A stretch of 64,000 nt of DNA from Armigeres subalbatus (taxonomy: Eukaryota; Arthropoda; Insecta; Diptera; Culicidae): contig NC_085141.1 in NCBI RefSeq assembly GCF_024139115.2, forward strand, positions 40,616,120-40,680,119, given 5' to 3'. The notes beneath the pieces are model-generated. The model was not told where the DNA came from. It worked only from the letters and a program-made list of their open reading frames with translations, and ran no database searches. This document shows, one piece after another, positions 22,233-33,901 of the stretch (positions within the stretch are counted from its first letter, which is position 1; the number at the start of each line of letters is the position of its first letter). The position numbers and the translations under genes were made by a program.

Positions 22233-23608
22233 ATGTCTCCACGCTCTGCAATGAGCATTAATAAAAACAAAAGGAAGGGGGGGTCTCTGAATTCTCCACT
22301 TTCTTCAAAGAATCAAGGTTTCAAGACTGTCCTGCCCAAGCGCGGAAAAAATAGAAGGAAGCTGGAGACTTCAGATATTCCTTCTAGCGCTGACATTATT
22401 TCTTCTCCTATTGAACTGAGCAATCAGTTAGATTTGATTAATGGCGAATTTGAGAAAATCGAATCTACCTACCTCTAGCCCAGGTGATTCTATTCATGCG
22501 AAGAAACAATGGATTCCGCCAATTGTGGTATCTGTTGCCGAGTTTTCTCAGATTGCTAGGAAAGGTGACTGCCGCGTTTTGCCGGGATCCTTTGACGATC
22601 GCAAACGTCTTCTTCAGTATTTAACTGAGAAGCGGCATAAATTCTTCACGTACGACGACAAAACTGAGCGATTGTCGAAAGTCGTCCTAAAAGGTCTTCC
22701 TAGTGATGATAAATCACTGGATGAGATTAAAATTGAAATTTCTCAATTACTTGGATTTTCACCAGTCCAAGTAATTAAGATGAAAAATAAATCCCACTCT
22801 GGTACTTCCCAGAGGGGCATTTCTCAAGAATTTTATTTAGTTCATTTTAACAAAAGTAAACTAAATAATATGAAAAGTTTGGAAAAAGCCTGTATTATGT
22901 CCCATGTCCGTGTTACATGGGAACATTTACGCAGGCCTGGGGGAAATTTCTAAAACCCCACCCAGTGCCGTAAGTGCCAAAAGTGGGGTCATGGAACCAA
23001 ACATTGTCACATGGATACTAAATGCATGATTTGTGGTGGAACCTCTCATGCCAAGGACGCATGTCCTGTGAGAGATAATTCCAATAAATTTAAGTGCGCA
23101 AATTGTGGGGGCAATCATAAATCCAATTTCTGGAAATGCCCTTCACGCAAAAAAGTTTTGAATTCCCGTGCAAAATTGATGACGGGAAGTTTCATTCGGA
23201 TCCCAGATTCGACAGGTAGAAATTTTACAAACGCTCAAAATTCGAAACCAGTTACCGGTCGAGCAATTCATACCATAATCCACGAACAAATTTTGTGCTC
23301 CTCAACGGGTAGCAAGCACTTCAGTAAATTCCAATTTTTCCAATGTACCCACGTATGCAAACATTGCTGCTGGTAGACAAAATTTCTCTTCTCAAAATGA
23401 GGTTTATACCCATGTCCCAACGGAAAATAACGGTCATGTTGCCGATTCAGGTAGCATGACTGCTTCCGATTTTGATTTTTTAACTGAACAATTGCATCTC
23501 ATGATTGATGCAATGTTCAAAGCAAATACCATACCTGAAGCTGTTCAGGTTGGTATAAAGTACACACAAAAAATTGTTATCGGACTCCGTTTTAATGGAT
23601 CTAAATAA
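22233..23608 (+). pseudogene. ORF1 (gag-like nucleic-acid-binding protein) of the Juan-like LINE
   Basis: The reading starts in one frame (22233-22478) and continues in a second (22441 on) after a shift near 22470. It is cut by a stop at 22951-22953 and shifts again near 23318. Three zinc knuckles are visible: CRKCQKWGHGTKHC (22966-23007, CX2CX4HX4C), CMICGGTSHAKDAC (from 23023) and CANCGGNHKSNFWKC. The spacing and wording match jockey-clade ORF1 proteins, which coat the element RNA. The C-terminal stretch 23318-23608 is coherent in its own frame and ends by overlapping the ORF2 start. Confidence 0.82.
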
Positions 23609-26174
23609 TTGTGTGAAAGTTCTAAATTGGAATGCCCGCTCTCTAAAGGGCAAGGAAGATGAATTATTCAACTTCCTAACAGTTCATAATGTGCATATTG
23701 CCATTATAACTGAAACCTATTTAAAACCAGGACTCTCCATTAAAAGAGATCCAAATTATTTTATCTACAGAAATGATCGTCTTGACAGCGCCTGTGGTGG
23801 GGTCGCCATTGTCATTAATAGACGTATCATAAACATCGTAAACATAAATTATTTTCTTCGTTCGAAACCAAAGTTTTTGAAACCTTGGGAGTTTCTGTTG
23901 AAACAAATTTTGGACAATTTTCCTTCATTGCAGCCTACTTACCTTTTCAATGCAATGGGCAGCAAAAGAATTTGTTGAAAGCTGATCTTCAAATTCTGAC
24001 TCGCAACAAATCAAAATTCTTCGTAATTGGTGACTTCAATGCCAAACACCGTTCATGGAATAATGCTCAAAGTAATTCCAATGGTAAAATTTTATTTGAA
24101 GATTGTTCTGCGGGATATTATACTATTCAATATCCCAATGGCCCAACTTGTCTTTCATCCACTCGAAATCCTTCGACGATTGATTTAGTTTAAACGGATT
24201 CAAGTCAGCTGTGTGGCCAAATGGTAACTCATGCTGACTTTGACTCTGATCACCTTCCTGTGACATTTGAAATCTCACAAGAAGCCATTTATAATCCAAT
24301 CAGCTCTACTTTTAATTATCATAGAGCTGATTGGGATTTATTTAAAACGTATATCGATAGGAATTTTGATGTTGATATTCCTCTCGATACCAAAAGTGAT
24401 ATTGATAATGCTGTCGTATCTTTGACAAATTTAATTGTCGGAGCCAGAGGCATTGCAATTCCTAAATGTGAAATTAAATTCAACTCCACTATTATCGACG
24501 ACGAACTTCAGCTACTGATCCGTCTTAAAAATGTGAGGCGAAGGCAATACCAAAGAACTCGCGATTCCGCGTTGAAAGTTATTTGGCGAGATTTGCAAAA
24601 TGAAATTAAAAAACGTTTCGCTATTCTGAGAAATACCAACTTTGAGAATAATGTCTCGAAGTTGGATCCCAGTTCGAAACCCTTTTGGAAATTAACGAAA
24701 ATTCTTAAAAAACCTCAAAAGCCAATTCCAGCGCTTAAAGAGGGAAATAAAATTTTATTGACAAATGGCGAAAAGGCTCAAAAACAAAGCAGTTCGAGAG
24801 TGCCCATAATTTTAGTCTAGGTCTCACTAGTCCAATTGAAGATCAGGTTACACGGAGCTTCGAAGACATTCTCAATCAAGAGAATGTTTTCGACCCTTCG
24901 TTGGGAACTAATTTGGATGAAGTGAGATCTATTACTAGAAAATTTAAAAATATGAAAGCCCCGGGTGATGATGGTATTTTCTACATACTTATCAAAAAAC
25001 TTCCTGAGAGCTCTTTATCCTTTTTGATTAATTTATTTAACAAATGTTTTCAATTGGCATACTTTCCAGATAAATGGAAAAACGCCAAAGTTGTTCCAAT
25101 TTTGAAGCCGGACAAAAATCCAGCTGAGGCTTCTAGTTATCGCCCAATCAGTTTGCTTTCTTCAATAAGCAAACTGTTTGAAAAGATTATATTATTCATA
25201 TTAATGACAATTCTATTTTTGCTGATGAGCAATTTGGTTTTCGCCATGGGCATTCAACCACTCATCAGTTATTAAGAGTTACGAACTTAATTCGGCTCAA
25301 CAAATCTGAAGGATATTCGACTGGAGTTGCTCTTCTTGATATAGAGAAAGCATTTGACAGTGTTTGGCATGAAGGTTTGATTGTAAAATTGATGAATTTT
25401 AATTTTCCTCTGTACATTATTAAACTGATCCAAAATTATTTATCAGATCGCTCACTGCAGGTAAACTATCAGAATTCTAAATCTGATAGATTACCTGTAA
25501 GGGCTGGTGTCCCCCAAGGCAGCATACTGGGGCCCATTTTGTATAACATTTTTACTTCTCACTTACCTGATTTACCACCAGGGTGTCAAAAATCTTTGTT
25601 TGCAGATGACACAGGTCTCTCAGCCAAAGGGCGTAGCCTTCGTGTCATTTGTAGTAGATTGCAAAAAAGTTTGGATATTTTCTTCAGCTACTTGCAAAAA
25701 TGGAAAATTTCTCCGAATGCTTCCAAAACTCAGCTTATAATTTTCCCACATGAGCCGAGAGCTTCTTATTTGAAACCTTCTAGCAGACATATTGTCACTA
25801 TGAATGGGGTTCCAATAAATTGGTCTAGCGAAGCCAAATATTTAGGACTTCTGCTGGACCAAAAATTACCTTTTAAAAATCTTATTGAAGGCCTTCAAGC
25901 CAAATGTAACAAATATATTAAGTGTCTATATCCACTAATAAACAGAAAATCAAAACTTTGTGTTAAGAATAAACTTTTGATTTACAAACAAATTTTTAGA
26001 CCTGCCATATTGTATGCTGTGCCAATATGGACTAGTTGCTGCAATACCAGAAAGAAGGAACTTCAGAGGATTCAAAATAAAATTTTAAAAATGATTCTGA
26101 AGTTGTCTCCGTGGTATAGTACCAATGAACTTAATAGAGTATTGAGACATTGCAATAAATGTCCAAAAAAATAA
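23595..26174 (+). pseudogene. ORF2 (endonuclease-reverse transcriptase) of the Juan-like LINE
   Basis: The start is the ATG at 23595 (MDLNNCVKVLNWNARSLKG); upstream in-frame codons belong to the ORF1 overlap. Endonuclease motifs: GDFNAKHRSWN (about 24031) and FDSDHLPVTF (about 24242). RT motifs: KAPGDDGI, YRPISLLSSISKLFEKII, DIEKAFDSVWHEGL, RAGVPQGSILGP and FADDTGL (about 25600), then LGLLLDQKL. Frameshifts lie near 23880, 24805 and 25200, and a stop at 24191-24193 falls between the two endonuclease motifs. A last frameshift probably truncates the C-terminus at 26174. Confidence 0.85.
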
Positions 26175-27175
26175 TTTCAAATTTTAGCCAAAAATCGTTG
26201 CAATCTTCATTTGCAACGATTAGCTCCTTGTACCCTTAGTATAAATTAGGTTAAGTTTAGTTTAAGTTAAAAACATTGTAATTCCTACATGGTTCAATTC
26301 AACCAGAGGAAAAATCCTAACTGCCAGAGGCAATTGAAATGTATTTTTTTACTTCCTTAGCAATGCATTGCAATGGAGGGGGAATCTGCTCAACAGACAT
26401 CCTGGGTTGTCCAGGAAATGCGGGGTTAGGGACCACCTTCAACAGCAAACGAGGGAGGCAGGACTACATCCCCGACCCGCTAAACCGTTTCCATTGCCGC
26501 CAAGCCCATCGTCCCTTCGGTACAACCAGAAAGTAATGCTTCAAAGGGGGGCCAGTGCATAACGCACCCTCGAGGTTAGCTGCGTATCCTTGCAGCATCG
26601 AACTTCGTGACTCGCTTTTTAGAAGAACACCGATACCATGGTTCCAGCGCATTGCCGGCTTTCCAAGTGGCCTTACCACGCCCTATGTCCTCGGAAGGTG
26701 GGAAGGGTCGACTTCGCGCCTGCTTCCCTCTGCACGACTGGTATCAAGAATGATGAAGCCGCGTGCACCCCAAATTGAGCTCTCTGCGATAGGGCCTATT
26801 CGCCAGCACACAGAGGAACTTGCCAACGCGGTGCCTACGCCTGCCCCAGCCTTGACGAGGTCCCCTTTCCGTCCTCGGGCTCGGAACCCGCCCGGTTGAC
26901 CGACGCCGCGAAAGCGACGATACCATGTTGTTCTTCGCGAGGCCACTTGTTCGATAAAAGGATCGAGTTCGACCACAGAGCATGACCACCGGTATGACCC
27001 ATGAAGCCGACTCCGATCCCTTGGATTTCCTCTTATTTGCGCCTGAACTAGCCATCCTTGAGTCCACGCGCCAACTTCTGTGTAGCTCCGAGACGATTTG
27101 GACGATAGCCGATAAAACGGCGTTTTAGCCAACTTCATCTTTACACATCCTCCGGACTAGGTTGTCCGGGGTAGG

Positions 27176-28029
27176 TCACGCATTGCGCGAAAACGTGGGC
27201 ACACGAACAACACGTGTTCCGCCGTTTCCTCTAAACCTGTGGACACAAAACACTCGGGCGAGGCCGAGCAAGCCAGCTGCGTTACCTGCACTGTGATTTT
27301 GCAGCATGCTTAAACGCCGGGCACTTCGAAATTCCATGGGGTGCTTGCTGTTCACAGCTTTGCTGGAACAAATCAAACAATTGGGAGGGTTCGTGTAGCA
27401 TTTTGCCTTATGTCCCTCCAATCCGCAGTGTCGGCAGAGATTGCTTATGTCAGGGCCTTTGCAGTCCCATTGCTTAGCCCCGGTTCCACGCACTTGAAGC
27501 AAACTCCGGGTTGCTCGTATATGCCCACAGGGCACACCGTCCATCCCACCTTGACGCTCCCTAACTTGACTACCTTGGAGGCGTCCGCTGCAGATAGCCG
27601 AACCAATGCTACCTGCGTCCCTGCCGGACCTTTCCGTAGCCGAACGTCTCCACTTCACACTGTCGCCGCAGTGCCGTGACGAGCTCTTCGACTTCGGTGA
27701 TCTCGTCCAGGTCTTTAAGCCTTAGATTCACAAGCTCCTCTTGAGGTCCTTACTGATATTATGCTTCGATGACGCAAAATTGATGATGGCGTCCAGCTGT
27801 TCCGTCGCCACCGCGTAGCCGAGATGAAGGTTAAGTGACCCACGCTGGCGCTGCGCACTGAGCTGCCGACTATTGCCTCTGGCCTCCTAGGCGGAGACCT
27901 GAACAACCCACCTCTTGCGAAGGGGTTGTCGCCTACACTACTACCACTAATTGAAGAATTGACTTGGTTTTCCGTTTTGGTCCCACGAGTTGCTCGGGAA
28001 AAGAGGTCCACCACGCCAGAGCCCAGCAT
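27176..28029 (-). pseudogene. R1-like ORF1 (gag) fragment with zinc knuckles
   Basis: Minus-strand frames at 28029-27715 and 27658-27176 are consecutive parts of one gag-like protein, out of frame with each other. The second carries WDCKGPDISNLCRHCGLEGH followed by CYTNPPNCLIC and SKHPM. This wording is typical of the tandem CCHC knuckles of R1/I-type LINE ORF1 proteins. In the first knuckle the last Cys is displaced by one residue. Sequence downstream (27138-26683) is open but shows no endonuclease motif. Confidence 0.65.
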
Positions 28030-28153
28030 GACGCTACGTCCATTGAGTTGAACTTTTGTGGTAAAAAGGTACCCTTACAGGCTCCGTTAGAGGCCTAGCT
28101 CGGCACGGGTCGCTTGACGCCTTGGGATTAGGGGTTAGGGACGATGGTCCCCT

Positions 28154-28346
28154 TGGTCGCACCCACTCACTCTAGCTGATGTCAGAATGACAACAGTGCC
28201 CAGGCTTCAATACCAGCTAAGTACAAAACCCTTAGCTGGCGGTCGATTATCATCGGAAGAACCATGGAAGCGTGAGATTGGAACTTGTGAGGACCAGAGC
28301 TGTGTAGGTCGCTCCTACCTAGATGTCAACTCACCATTTCGCAGCC
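28154..28346 (-). repeat. 5' head shared with the RTE-like LINE
   Basis: Counterpart of 20525-20716, ending at the target duplication. Identity is high up to 'cgcaccc' and then stops, which marks the chimeric junction. Confidence 0.75.
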
Positions 28347-29282
28347 CAATTGAAATGTATTAATAATACCGTCGTTCGGGGTGACATTGGGCCTAGGGGG
28401 TAAGATTGGGCCAAAAACGAAAAATGTTTCAACTCCTTATATCTCAGGAACTGTTACGAATTTTGATCAAAACTTCAGACGGTTCGAAATTATAGTAAAA
28501 TTCACGTCTAGGAAATCACAAAACAAATTCCAAGAACTAATTGTGCTCGTACCATAATGCTTGGAATTTGAATGTAAAACCATTGATCGAATGAACCCGT
28601 ATTAAAATAGTGTCAGTAATGCCCCACAAATCTATTACATAACTAAATTTTACATCGATGGATACCTGGTGATCATGTTACGATAATCTGTCTGTGGTTT
28701 TATCGAATTTTATGAATATTTATTTAGCGTTCTTGCTTTTTCGTAGCAACGAGCAATGCATGCTAAAAAGGGGTGAGATTGGGCCAAGCCTTTGGTTGAT
28801 TTGCTGTACATAGTTGGTAAAAGCCGTAATGTAGGCAATTATTTTTATTGAACGATTGAATCGTTGCATCGTCACCGCTGAACTTTATTGTATGTGGCCC
28901 AATGTCACCAGTGATGCCAGATTTGAAGACATGTCTTCAATTTGAAGACATTTGAATCTCTGTGAAGACATTTATTGCATGAAGACATTTTGAAGACTTT
29001 TCAAAATATTTGAAGACTTATCTTCTTATTTAAAGGTACTTGAAGACAATCAATAAGCTAATGATGAACTTAGTTTTAAAATTAAAAAATCACTTAAATA
29101 AAGGAGAAAAAAACAATAAGCCAGTGAATAGAAAATATAATTTGAATACTTATAAATCCTGCGACTTCTATATGCAGAGTATATAAATATTACAAAAGTT
29201 ATACATAATAAGCTAATGTCCCGGGCATAAAATCTTGAACGCCAAAACACATTTACACTGGCCGGTTGATATTATCAATTCA

Positions 29283-29475
29283 GTAGGAAACCGAATTATA
29301 GCCGCTAACAAAGTTGGATTTTTCTCACAATTCGTACGTTAAACCTAACTTCGGAAGTGGTGCGCTGTTTTCATTTGGTGATGTGCTATACAGCGCACTA
29401 CTTCCGAAATTAGGTTTATCGTATGGATTGTGAGAAAAATCCAATTTCAATAGCGGCTATAATTCGGTTTTCTAC
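29283..29475. mobile_element. ~190-bp hairpin MITE
   Basis: Two ~90-bp arms in near-perfect inverted orientation (left from 'gtaggaaaccgaattat', right ending 'aattcggttttctac') with a ~12-bp centre near 29378. Conserved motifs are 'ttctcacaat' and 'acttccgaa'. Target duplication not resolved. Confidence 0.7.
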
Positions 29476-29490
29476 TTAATTTATAATAAG

Positions 29491-29616
29491 CTTGTCATAA
29501 GACGAGTTAATACAATCCCATTGAATTCCACCACTTAATTGTATCTTGACAGATACGTATTTCGACCTCAACAGTAAGGTCGTCTTCAGTGTCTCGTACT
29601 TGACTCGACTTGACGA
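29491..29616 (-). repeat. Ribozyme-like repeat, copy A (Penelope-like family)
   Basis: On the minus strand it contains CACTGAAGACGACC, a 10-base loop, GGTCGAAATACG and then the hairpin GTATCT-GTCA-AGATAC. The first two segments match two conserved strands of the hammerhead core around a 5-bp stem II. See the findings for the family. Confidence 0.7.
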
Positions 29617-30379
29617 TTGATAAGGTTGACAACTTCAACACATTTTAGACGTCAAACGTACTTTTTTATGCGTACTTTTTGTGTGCTGATTCGAAAAATT
29701 ACGATTGCAGCATTCGTTAAAATTTTCCTTGGAAGCGGTGGCGTTTTCGACGTGTCTGTTAAAAAGGACTTCGATCATTGCATCTGAACCATTACGTTCT
29801 GAACCAACCGATCTTATTTGATCTGAATGGCAAAAAAGACAGAATTCTACAATGACTTGATTAAATCTATATTTAACTGTTGGACTAGAATCATTTTTTT
29901 TATTTCTTCATAATTCATCTGATCTTTTCGTATGGGCAAATAAAGGAATTCCTCCACAATTTAAACGGGAGATTCGTGTCATTTTCCACAAGATTGTTCT
30001 TGCGGGGAGATCACCTGAACTAGCACAACGAATTCTTTTTCATTTCCACAAGAAATTTGTCTAAATTTTCGTGGGATGTACTCCGGATTTGTATATTTGA
30101 AATTCTAGGGATGTCTCTTCGGATTTTCCATACACCACATTTTCATAGAAAGTTCTAAATTTCAACAGGAAATTGTTTTAAATTTTCTCAGTAAATTTTA
30201 TTTAGTATCCATGATGGAAAATTCTTACGAACGTCGACAAGAAATTGAAATTGTTCTGGTGCTGGATGGCTATTTTTTACAATTGCCACGGTAAATAATT
30301 TGATGAATAAAATCAGAGAAATTTCATAAACAAATCCGCCAGAGTGTTTTTAAAGACTCAGTAGAAAGTTCAGGGAACA

Positions 30380-31380
30380 CTCGTTACACTTTCTCGTTGA
30401 ATTCTTCCTTGAATTCCTTTGGTATATTTTCTAGAAATATCATTGGACACTTTTCCAGATTTTTATCTGGGAATCCTTCCAAGAATTTCTCCAGTAAATC
30501 CCTCTCTGGAATTATTTCTGAAATTCCTCCAGGAATTCGTCCGCAAATTCCTTCAGATATTTTTCAGAAAATTTCTCCAGAAATTCGTTTAAAAGTATTT
30601 CTAGGAGCTTCTCCATAAGTTCGTCCAGAAATTTCTCCGTAGGATCCTCGAAGAATTCTGTCGGAAATACCTCCAGTTGTTTCTCCAGTCGTTCCTCCAC
30701 AAATTGTTTCTTTCACGACTTCCTCCACCGGTTCTTCCTGCAATGCCTCTCAAAACTCCTGCCGGCATTCGTTCGGAAATTCTTCTCCAGGAATTCCTCT
30801 TGATGATTCTCCAAGTATGTTGCCGAAAGATTCTCCAATAGTACCTCTGAAATATACTCCGAAATTTATCTGTTATTTCCTCCAGCAATTCTTTCGGAAA
30901 TTCCTGCAGCAATACCTCAGGAAGTTCCTCCAAAAAGTTATCCAGAAGTTCCTCCGGAAGTTTCTTCAGGAGCTCCACTGGAAATCCTTTCAGTAATTGC
31001 TCAGGAAAATCCTTCAGGAATTCTTCGGGAAAATCCTTCAGTAATTCCTCCAGAAAATCCCTCCTGAATTCCTCCTGAAAATTCTTCTGCAATTCCTCCG
31101 CAAGTTCCATGCTAATGGAAATAGCATATCACCCGGAAGTTCCTTTAGAAATTTTTCTGGAAGTACCTTCAGAAAATCCTTTAGATGTTCTAACAGCAAT
31201 TCCTCCGTACCTTTTAGGAGTTTCTTTAAGAATTCTTCCGAAAAATCCATCAGGCAGAAATTTCTTCAGAAAATCTTGTGGAAATTCTTCCAAATACCTT
31301 CAGGGAATTCTTAAAAAAGAAACTCAGAGGAATTCCACATGGAAATTCAGTTAGAAAAATCCGTTAGATTCATTAGGAAA
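30380..31380 (+). repeat. 12-bp minisatellite (AATTCCTCCAGG type)
   Basis: About 1 kb of degenerate tandem copies of a 12-bp unit, consensus ARTTCCTCCRGR, in the plus orientation. Since 12 is a multiple of three, the minus strand reads as long tetrapeptide repeats (EFLE/ELPE), giving misleading frames of up to 169 codons. Confidence 0.85.
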
Positions 31381-31827
31381 ATCGAAGGGAAATTTACTGC
31401 CCTTATTCGTGAAGATTTGAAGGAATATTCTCTTGAATTCTAACAATTTGAGTGTTAATACTACAAAAAACAAGGAGATGCTTGAAATTACAAAACTGTT
31501 GGATTTTGAAATTTCTCATTGATAATCGTAATTTTGATATTGAAGACATTTGAAGACATTTTTACACGACTGTGAAGACATTTGAAAATATCCCCTGGCA
31601 TCCCTGAATGTCACCCCCTGTGAGGGGTGAGAATGGGCCAATCTTAAACAACATATAACTTTGAAGAATTTCTCTCATTTATTATTTTTCCCCACACAGT
31701 GGTAAATTTATTGTACAAGCTTGTACCTAACTAATTACAACTTGATTCCAATATAACCTACTAGAGCTTTGTAACATTTACTTGGAGCATACCGCATTTT
31801 GGCCCAATGACACCCCCGTAGACGGTA

Positions 31828-33400
31828 ACTAAAAAGTATCATAGCAAATAAGGATGATAGTGTTAAGAAACACGGAATACCTAGTCTAAGAGATGAATGC
31901 ATGTATTAGATAATTAGCAAAAAAAATTAGTAAAAAAAATAAAAATTCCTTATACGGTTAGATTATGCACTTCATAGTTTCCCACTTTGGAAGTTATGAT
32001 GCAGTTAATTCAAAAATATAAGATCACTAGTATTCTAGTGCTTATGCTTCTACTGATTATGCTGTAGGCTTTTTTTTTCAAACAATAAATGTTCATTGTA
32101 TTCAGTCCGTCAGTATTGTTCTATTGATTGCTAGAGAAGACTGCTTAGATATAGATAGGTCGTCACTTCGTCGTTCCTTAGACTAAACATCATCGGTCTT
32201 TATGATGCTATCACTCGCATCGACTTTCCGGACGAGTTGATGCTTTAAAGCATTGAGGCCGAAAGTTTCGAACTAATCACCTATAAATTGACATTTGTGC
32301 CAAATCTATCAATTTTTGTATGCCACTGGGGGTGTACAGGACCCATAAGTTAGTAAGTGCCCCATAAAAAAATCAATTAGAACATAATGTAATGAATTTA
32401 ACATTAATCGTGCCATTTCTCCGCCTCGAATTGAAAGACTCACAGAAAAAATCTCGCTACCAAATCGCCATGCATTTATCATACTTGACCCAGCTGCCGT
32501 TGAAAACATCACAAATCACGCACAGAACGCCAGACTCTCCGTCGCCGTCGAACCCGCAGCGACTGTCACTTGAACTAGACCCAATGACCCCCGCACTCGA
32601 TTAGTGAAACGCGGGATACAGCCGCAAACAACGAGGCATACTCCGATACACTGCAGCGAGCTGCTGCCGTTTGCCGCCCATTGTGATTGAATTAAATCAT
32701 ACTCTTTGCCCCATAATACTGTCGCCATTGTCGTTTAGTTCTATGCAGGCATGTCGACGAGGAGTCTTCTATCGATAGGGGGTAACTTGCATAGCTTGCA
32801 TGTGTCGTAGATCATCTCACCACTAAACTCTCTACTAGCATGAAGATCATTATGGATATGCTGATATGTGCCTACAGTCAACTCTTGCAAATATGATTTT
32901 GATTTATACCTCAGTAACACATGATCGCTGAAGTAATGGAACCTAATTTTGTATTGTTCCGCCCGTCGAACTGTGCGGGTTCGACTGTGCACATTCGCGA
33001 TCCAGAGAATTTGTTGCGTGCCCGTTTGCGACGTGTTCCGCATGAGAATCGGACTAAATTAGTCGCTCTATCGCGGTTGCCCGGTGCGCGCAGATAAAAC
33101 AATAAATCCCAGTCCCTTACTCCAGCGCGAACTTCGAGTGTAGTAACTGAACCGATTAGGTTTCAAAAGAGACCTTGATAAATATAGCGAAAAAAAGAAC
33201 GCAAAATGCCACTAACATCCCTAACCTACACCGCCTCCGCCTAACAAACCGCAAGCTTGCTCTGTGTGCTTTATGTAATACTCGTTACGGTGCGTGTTGT
33301 GTGAAGTTCAGTGTCAAATGTGCTCGTCAAGTGACCGAGATGAACGATTCGTCACTCCGCCCACTAATTGGATTTAATTAATTTCTTTCTTCCCGTTTGC
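31828..33400. other. Unique-looking flank, possible gene upstream region
   Basis: No transposon signature. It lies directly upstream of the candidate host exon. A TTCAGT initiator-like hexamer is at 33307-33312, with A(+1) at 33310. This is a weak promoter hint only. Confidence 0.3.
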
Positions 33401-33450
33401 TCTCCTGCCCGTCGTCCGGTTCGGTCCGGCATCTGATCTGACTTGTGCAG

Positions 33451-33555
33451 GGTTAATCGATGGAACCGAAGAGAGTTCCAGCTCGGTCGCCACGCTAGAA
33501 CAAGAGCAACTACCACTCTGCGAAGCGGAACTCGTTGATGAACTGTAGTCTAGAG
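33451..33555 (+). other. Possible 5'-UTR exon of the candidate host gene
   Basis: Preceded by a pyrimidine-rich tract and 'ttgtgcag' (acceptor at 33449-33450), and followed by 'tagag|gtgaga' (donor at 33556-33557). It contains a 12-codon upstream frame (ATG at 33458-ish, ending TAG). Splice sites are judged by eye only. Confidence 0.3.
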
Positions 33556-33901
33556 GTGAGAACGTTCGATCGCAGGTCTTTCCATTGGAGCTGGCTCAGC
33601 GTAGTTTGTAAGTGTTAAGTGTATTTCTAATTCAATGAATAGCGCAAAGTTTACAGAATTTTGTTACACTATTTTCATATCATTTTTTACGTAACTGATA
33701 ACGGAAAGTGAGATAGAGAAGATGCTATACAAATGATGAATCGAATTCATCGAATATGCCATAAGTAACCAGTTCTACCATATTAGAATTTTAAACCCAT
33801 CAAAGACGGTGAATAATAAGAATACGAAGAGAAGATATAATTGTAACTAGCCAAATAAAGTGAATCTCCAGACAAGTGTCAGTGATTTTTCCGAAAGAAA
33901 T

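Larger units (their letters stand above)
22004..26345 (+). mobile_element. Juan-like jockey-clade non-LTR retrotransposon (degraded)
   Basis: A plus-strand LINE with ORF1 (gag-like, three zinc knuckles), ORF2 (endonuclease plus RT) and a 3' UTR. The start near 22004 is approximate. The 3' UTR is split by the retroposon at 26346-28346 and resumes at 28347-28368 ('...gtattaataata'). ORF1 and ORF2 overlap by 14 bp (ORF1 stop at 23606-23608, ORF2 ATG at 23595), a layout typical of jockey-clade elements. Several frameshifts and two in-frame stops make it inactive. Confidence 0.85.
26346..28346 (-). mobile_element. 2.0-kb chimeric ORF1-only retroposon ('half-LINE')
   Basis: Bounded by a perfect 15-bp target duplication CAATTGAAATGTATT (26331-26345 and 28347-28361). 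On the minus strand it starts with the ~190-bp head shared with the RTE-like LINE, continues with an R1-like zinc-knuckle ORF1 in broken frames, and ends in a short A-rich tail (next to 26346). No endonuclease or RT is present between intact ends. It must therefore have been mobilised in trans, or by template switching. It splits the 3' UTR of the Juan-like LINE. Confidence 0.8.
28909..31606. mobile_element. hAT-like element, 2.7 kb, with 8-bp target duplication
   Basis: The ends are CAGTGATGCCAG and CTGGCATCCCTG, flanked by the perfect 8-bp duplication AATGTCAC (28901-28908 and 31607-31614). Subterminal 'gaagacatttgaagaca' motifs repeat in both ends. The interior holds a hairpin MITE, a copy of the ribozyme-like repeat and ~1 kb of 12-bp minisatellite. 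No transposase is visible. The 8-bp duplication and CA/TG ends fit the hAT superfamily. Confidence 0.75.
28369..31825. mobile_element. TA-flanked element with CCGTC...GGGGTGACATTGGGCC termini
   Basis: The left end is CCGTCGTTCGGGGTGACATT and the right end is the reverse complement of CCGTCTACGGGGGTGTCATT. The TA target duplication is at 28367-28368 and 31826-31827. Internal 'gggccaa' and 'tgggcc' motifs repeat in both arms. A hAT-like element (28909-31606) is inserted within it; without that insert it would be about 760 bp, the size of a MITE. It sits exactly at the 3' tail of the Juan-like LINE. Confidence 0.75.

Noticed and set aside
26683..27138. Separate 151-codon gene on the minus strand
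   Set aside because: Lies within the half-LINE, follows its ORF1 relic, and shows no known domain.
30512..31110. Glu/Leu-rich frames resembling coiled-coil proteins
   Set aside because: Produced by the 12-bp repeat (tetrapeptide period); no start context, splice logic or non-repeat domain.
33307..33312. TTCAGT initiator as the promoter of the candidate exon
   Set aside because: A single hexamer with a DPE-like word one base off position; not enough to call a promoter.
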